Shown here: positions 60,664 to 64,000 of the stretch, one piece after another
How the letters are laid out: each line of letters starts with the position of its first letter
Position numbering within the stretch: position 1 is the first letter of the stretch
DNA from: UBA7378 sp049611805
GTDB taxonomy: Bacteria; Pseudomonadota; Alphaproteobacteria; RS24
Assembly (NCBI GenBank): GCA_049611805.1
Contig: JBMZAX010000005.1
Location: forward strand, 53,872-117,871
Direction: 5' to 3'
Length of the DNA: 64,000 bases
Program-made: the position numbers and the translations under genes
The notes under the pieces: model-generated
Databases searched by the model: none
What the model saw: only the letters and a program-made list of their open reading frames with translations
What the model was told of the DNA's origin: nothing

Positions 60664-61415
60664 TCGAGCAGCAAAACCCCGCGGATAATAAGCACGCTGC
60701 CCACGCCCAGCATGATGCGCTGGGTCCAGGCAAAAAAGACCCTGTCGGCCAGCCTGTCGAGCACGCGCTTGCCGAGCGTGGTGCCGACCACCGTGACCGC
60801 AAGGGCACCCAGCAATAAGAGGGCGGGCGGCCAGTTTTGCGCCCCGCTTCCCGGCAGGCCGCTGACCAGTACGCCGAAATAGATGATTTTGGTGGCGTGC
60901 GCCAGCGCCTGTATCACCGCCTTGGTCGCCACAACCTGATGGCGCGTCAGCGTAACGCGCTGGAAAAAAACATCGAGCAACGGGCCGCCGACACCGGCCA
61001 GCACATTGACCGGCACAATGACGAGACCGGCAATTATCGGCATATAGGGGCGGGAAATATCGAGCGACAGGCTTTTCGGCAGGCCCGCCGCGATGAAGGG
61101 CAGCGCGCCCAGCGCAATGAGCACGGTCGCTTCGTCTGGCACGAAAGAAACAAAAACCAGCGCGGCAAGCGCCGCCCCCGCGCCGATTAAAAACACGCCG
61201 ATAATGCGCCATTGAATGTCTTTGCGGTTCAAAAATGCGCGGTAGCCATTGGAAGCAAACTGAATGAGCCCGTGCAGCACCATGGCCGGGCCGGTGGACA
61301 TGAGGGTTATCAGCACGGCCATGAGCAACACGCCGCCCAGCATGCCGAAAATACTTGAAACAAAAGATGTGAAGAGGGCGGCGCCCAGAATGATTGCGGC
61401 GGTAAGCAGGCTCAC
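60660..61415 (-). CDS. TSUP-family permease (TauE/SafE type)
   Basis: 251 residues with about eight hydrophobic segments in the two-repeat arrangement of the TSUP family (SVSSIFGMLGGVLLMAVL-like first repeat, VNVLAGVGGPLLDVFF second repeat). Members export or import sulfite, sulfonates or other organic anions. Translation is coupled to hisG: the start overlaps the hisG stop as ATGA. No sulfur gene is nearby, so the substrate is unknown. Confidence 0.83.
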   Translation of the reverse strand: MSLLTAAIILGAALFTSFVSSIFGMLGGVLLMAVLITLMSTGPAMVLHGLIQFASNGYRAFLNRKDIQWRIIGVFLIGAGAALAALVFVSFVPDEATVLIALGALPFIAAGLPKSLSLDISRPYMPIIAGLVIVPVNVLAGVGGPLLDVFFQRVTLTRHQVVATKAVIQALAHATKIIYFGVLVSGLPGSGAQNWPPALLLLGALAVTVVGTTLGKRVLDRLADRVFFAWTQRIMLGVGSVLIIRGVLLLD

Positions 61416-62368
61416 AAAATCGCTCCGGCGAGGCGTTCAAAAAGCTCATTGCGGGGCGAAAAGACAAAATCCGGCTTGGAGACAGTCATTCCGATTTGCT
61501 TGGGAGACAGAATATCCTGCACCTCCTGCAGAGCGGATTTTTCAATGACCAGATCAAAATATGTCTCGTCCTGCCCCGCCATCCGGCGGCTGCCATCGAG
61601 ACCGAAATTATCAAACAGAGCGGCATCTTTCGTGTCCACGATGAAGCTTACGACCAACCGCTCCATGGCTTGGCGATAGGCCGACAGTCGGGCCAGAATT
61701 TGTTTTGCCGCACTGCGCGCCTCCGGCGACCAATCGGCCTTCAGCGCGGCGGCGAGGTTTGCCTGACTTTTCAAAATCACACCATCTTCGGGCACACGCA
61801 GATTATTGGCCGCAAGGGTCGCGCCGGTCGAGGTGATGTCGACAATGGCTTCGGCCGCGCCGGAGGCCGGTGCGCCTTCGGTGGCCCCGAAGCTTTGCAC
61901 CAGCACATAATCGACAACGCCGTGGCGGGCAAAAAATTCGGCCGTCAGGTGGGTGTATTTTGTCGCCACGCGCAGGCGTTTATTGTGTTCGGCCCGAAAT
62001 GCGCCGGCCACTTCGGCCAAATCCGCCATGCAGGTGACATCGACCCAGCCATCGGGCAGGGCGACGACGACATCGGCATGGCCGAAGCCCAACGGCTGAA
62101 CCAGCTGAACGGCGCTGTCGAGATCGGGAATTTCCTCGCGCAACAAATCTTCGCCGGTAATGCCGAAATGAATGCTGCCTTCGCGCAGCCGCGCGGCGAT
62201 TTCGCTGGCCGAGAGATAGAGGACATCGACCGTATCCATGCCGGAAAGACGCCCCTGATAGCCGCGCGCACCGGCGCGTTTCAGCGGCATGCCGGCATGT
62301 GCGAAAACATTCGCCGCGTTTTCCTCAAGCCGCCCTTTGGACGGTACGGCGAGAACAAGCCGGCTCAT
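61412..62368 (-). CDS. hisG: ATP phosphoribosyltransferase catalytic subunit
   Basis: 318 residues. LAVPSKGRLEENA opens the protein and TGEDLLREE, VATKYTHLTAEFF and GAAEAIVDITSTGATLAANNL (PRPP-binding region) identify HisG. It is longer than the compact short form (about 210), yet a hisZ gene lies directly upstream, with an ATGA overlap, so it should work as a HisGZ hetero-octamer. It catalyses the first step of histidine synthesis and is subject to feedback control. Confidence 0.93.
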   Translation of the reverse strand: MSRLVLAVPSKGRLEENAANVFAHAGMPLKRAGARGYQGRLSGMDTVDVLYLSASEIAARLREGSIHFGITGEDLLREEIPDLDSAVQLVQPLGFGHADVVVALPDGWVDVTCMADLAEVAGAFRAEHNKRLRVATKYTHLTAEFFARHGVVDYVLVQSFGATEGAPASGAAEAIVDITSTGATLAANNLRVPEDGVILKSQANLAAALKADWSPEARSAAKQILARLSAYRQAMERLVVSFIVDTKDAALFDNFGLDGSRRMAGQDETYFDLVIEKSALQEVQDILSPKQIGMTVSKPDFVFSPRNELFERLAGAIL

Positions 62369-63651
62369 GACGCATTCCCTTGCGCTGTTTGCCGGGTCGC
62401 CGCTTCGTGCAGACGCTCAAGCGCCACGGCGCCGCCGACAGCGGGAATTTGATGCGGCGCACCGAGGCTTTCAACAAGGTCATCATACCGCCCGCCCGAT
62501 GCGATGACTTTGCGGGGGCCGAGCGCGGGCACATGAATTTCGAAAGACAGACCGGTATAATAGGCCATGGGCGTGCTGATGGCGGGCGCGAAATGCATGT
62601 GTTCCAATCCGACAAATTTATTCAAAGCGGGAACAAGCTTGTCGGCCAATTCCTTGGTGCGGCGTTCCAACCAATCTCCGGCCTCCGGTGGTTTTTCAAG
62701 AAAGGCAAAAAGCCTTTCGCGCGTTTCATCGCTTATTTCGGGAGAGGCGGCCTGTGCCTGCTTTTTTTGCATCCTTGCGATAATGTCGGCACCGCTGCGT
62801 CCGGCAATAATGCTGTCGGCATCAAGGCTCGAATAGATTTTGGTTTCACGCATGGGTTGTGGTTGCATTAATCTGCGGAAATCATCGAGGTTTTTTGTAG
62901 AAATCAACTTGCGCCTGATTTCACGCGCCGCTGCATCCGTCACATTATTGTCTTTCAAAAAATCTGTCAGCCAGTCAAAATCATTGATGTGGACCTCGTA
63001 ATCACTGACGCCTGCGGCCTGAATGATTGTGAGCAGTTTTTCCAACACCTCAATATCGTCTTCTATTGCCGCGTCGCCGGTTTTGCCATTGATGATTTCC
63101 AAACCATTTTGCGTAAATTCTTCCGGCTTGCCGGCCCCGCGCGGCTGATAGCGAAACGCCGTGCCCTGATAGCACAGGCGCGCCTCCTCAAACCGGCCCG
63201 CGCGCACATAATCCAGCACGGTTGGAATGGTCAGGTCGGGGCGCAGGCACAATTCCTCGCCGCCGGGGTCGGTGAAGCGGTACAGGCGCCGCTGCATTTC
63301 CGCGCCCATGCGGTTGATGAACGGGTCGCTGGGCTGCAAAATCGGGGTTTCGACCTGCCGATAGCCCGCCTTGCCCAAATCTTTCAAAAACCCGTCCGCA
63401 GATGCAATCGGCGCGGTAATTGCGCCATCATAGCGGAAATGGCGCGGTGCGGCGGCGGGCGGGCCGCCAAAAACGCCCTCATCTATCGCCAGACCGGAGG
63501 CTTCGCAAGCCTTGGCGAGCGCATAATGCTTGGCGGCGGGAAACCCGTCGCGGCGGTAGTTCGAAATCGCCGACGCCCCGACACCCAGCATCTCGGCCAC
63601 TTTTTTGGTGCCGCCCAAAGCGTCGATAATTTCAGCGGGTGATGTCAGCAT
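62365..63651 (-). CDS. hisZ: ATP phosphoribosyltransferase regulatory subunit with N-terminal HTH domain
   Basis: 428 residues. From about residue 75 the protein is a HisZ, the catalytically inactive class II synthetase paralogue that regulates HisG: ILQPSDPFINRMG, FTDPGGEELCLRPDLTIPTVL and AYYTGLSFEIH. The first 62 residues form a separate helix-turn-helix domain: ALGGTKKVAEMLGVGASAISNYRRDGFPAAKH, of the YdaS/Cro type. HisZ elsewhere has no such domain to my knowledge. The frame is continuous, and GAGG lies before the ATG. Inverted repeats upstream (63698-63715, 63737-63767) are candidate targets. Confidence 0.88.
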   Translation of the reverse strand: MLTSPAEIIDALGGTKKVAEMLGVGASAISNYRRDGFPAAKHYALAKACEASGLAIDEGVFGGPPAAAPRHFRYDGAITAPIASADGFLKDLGKAGYRQVETPILQPSDPFINRMGAEMQRRLYRFTDPGGEELCLRPDLTIPTVLDYVRAGRFEEARLCYQGTAFRYQPRGAGKPEEFTQNGLEIINGKTGDAAIEDDIEVLEKLLTIIQAAGVSDYEVHINDFDWLTDFLKDNNVTDAAAREIRRKLISTKNLDDFRRLMQPQPMRETKIYSSLDADSIIAGRSGADIIARMQKKQAQAASPEISDETRERLFAFLEKPPEAGDWLERRTKELADKLVPALNKFVGLEHMHFAPAISTPMAYYTGLSFEIHVPALGPRKVIASGGRYDDLVESLGAPHQIPAVGGAVALERLHEAATRQTAQGNAS

Positions 63652-63697
63652 GCTGCGCCTCGCGGGATTGCCTTATCTAGGATCAATCCGGAAATAG

Positions 63698-63715
63698 CAT
63701 GAAATAAAATTCATG
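63698..63715. promoter_or_regulatory. Inverted repeat upstream of the HTH-hisZ gene
   Basis: CATGAA-ATAAAA-TTCATG is a perfect 6-6-6 inverted repeat 46 bp before the hisZ ATG. Its position in the promoter region suits an operator for the HTH domain of the HisZ fusion, or for another regulator. Confidence 0.45.
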
Positions 63716-63736
63716 TAAATTGAAAATTACGGGTAT

Positions 63737-63767
63737 TTCAAAATAATTGAAGTTCAAATTATTTGAA
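63737..63767. promoter_or_regulatory. AT-rich inverted repeat between hisS and hisZ
   Basis: Outer arms TTCAAAATAATT and AAATTATTTGAA (imperfect) enclose a perfect TTGAA-G-TTCAA at 63747-63757. It is 85 bp before hisZ and 8 bp after the hisS stop. Could be an operator or part of the hisS 3' end; there is no T tract on the minus strand. Confidence 0.4.
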
Positions 63768-63775
63768 TAAAGGGC

Positions 63776-64000
63776 TTATTCGTTCAATAATTTGAGAATA
63801 GTTTCAGAAAGTTCATCTTTCTTGACTTCAAATTGGGCGTGCGTTGAGGCGCGCCATTCGGCATTGTCTTCAATTTCTGCCGATTTTTGCTTGCCCAGCT
63901 CCAAATCCTTGACCGTCACCACCCCTTTGGCGCGTTCGTCTTCGCCTTCAATCACCACAAAGCGCGCATTGCGGGCATCGGCATAGCGCAATTGCGCTTT
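63776..64000 (-). CDS. hisS: Histidyl-tRNA synthetase, C-terminal part
   Basis: Only the last 74 residues are inside the window; the frame is open to the right edge. KAQLRYADARNARFVVIEGEDE and KGVVTVKDLELGKQ match the anticodon-binding C-terminal domain of HisRS. The gene is on the same strand as hisZ and hisG, forming hisS-hisZ-hisG. Catalytic motifs lie outside the window. Confidence 0.85.
   Translation of the reverse strand, partial: KAQLRYADARNARFVVIEGEDERAKGVVTVKDLELGKQKSAEIEDNAEWRASTHAQFEVKKDELSETILKLLNE

Overview
The window looks like a chromosomal segment of an alphaproteobacterium. The evidence is lineage-typical genes and gene orders: murA with a DUF2948 gene, hisD and a UPF0262 gene; infA-maf-rng-yacG; ileS-lspA with a DUF3035 (BamF-like) lipoprotein gene; hisG with a separate hisZ; and phoR-pstSCAB-phoU-phoB in one run. 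I cannot assign an order or genus. I see no insertion sequence, integrase, phage gene or CRISPR array. tRNA-Phe and tRNA-Thr are the only tRNA genes.

Layout. (1) 1-8.6 kb is a catabolic region: the end of a Baeyer-Villiger-type monooxygenase, a [2Fe-2S] ferredoxin, a regulator with two MarR-like domains, an alpha/beta hydrolase divergent from an acyl-CoA synthetase, and an operon of aldehyde dehydrogenase, TetR regulator and MDR-type reductase. (2) 9.1-17.6 kb is a same-strand set of five envelope genes: an RND/MMPL transporter, a Tat-exported DUF1329 protein, a YCF48-like beta-propeller, a DUF1302 outer-membrane barrel and a second Tat-exported DUF1329 paralogue. This is the best candidate for an undescribed system and most likely moves a hydrophobic molecule across the envelope. 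(3) 17.7-28.4 kb holds tRNA-Phe, a VOC protein and a phenylacetate block (paaABCDE facing paaG-paaK-paaR, with a divergent PaaX-like gene), then another acyl-CoA synthetase and an SDR.

(4) 28.4-34.9 kb is housekeeping (yacG, rng, maf, infA, UPF0262, hisD, DUF2948, murA and two small conserved-looking genes). (5) 35-42.4 kb is tRNA-Thr and the phosphate regulon, with a three-repeat Pho box before pstS and a terminator between pstS and pstC. (6) 42.4-48.9 kb is accessory: a DsbA-like isomerase, a TauD-like dioxygenase, an orphan type IV pilin with a prepilin peptidase that lacks a normal start codon, a PopZ-like (DUF2497) protein, a membrane-anchored acidic protein, a rhomboid protease and unknowns. 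(7) 48.8-56 kb is a minus-strand envelope and translation run: HAD hydrolase, ribF, ileS, lspA, bamF-like, SbmA/BacA-like. (8) 56-64 kb has an SDR, a probable small RNA, CIRCE-controlled groESL, an orphan HlyD-type adaptor, a TSUP permease, hisG, a hisZ carrying an N-terminal DNA-binding domain, and the end of hisS.

How the parts connect. Sections 1 to 3 fit an organism that takes up and degrades hydrophobic or aromatic carbon: side-chain activation by CoA ligases, Baeyer-Villiger and aldehyde oxidation, and the phenylacetyl-CoA epoxidase route. Near-identical 17-bp sites before the ferredoxin gene and before paaA suggest that the two loci share a regulator. Starts differ from the longest open frame wherever a Shine-Dalgarno sequence, a family length or a signal peptide argued for an internal start; this is stated per gene.
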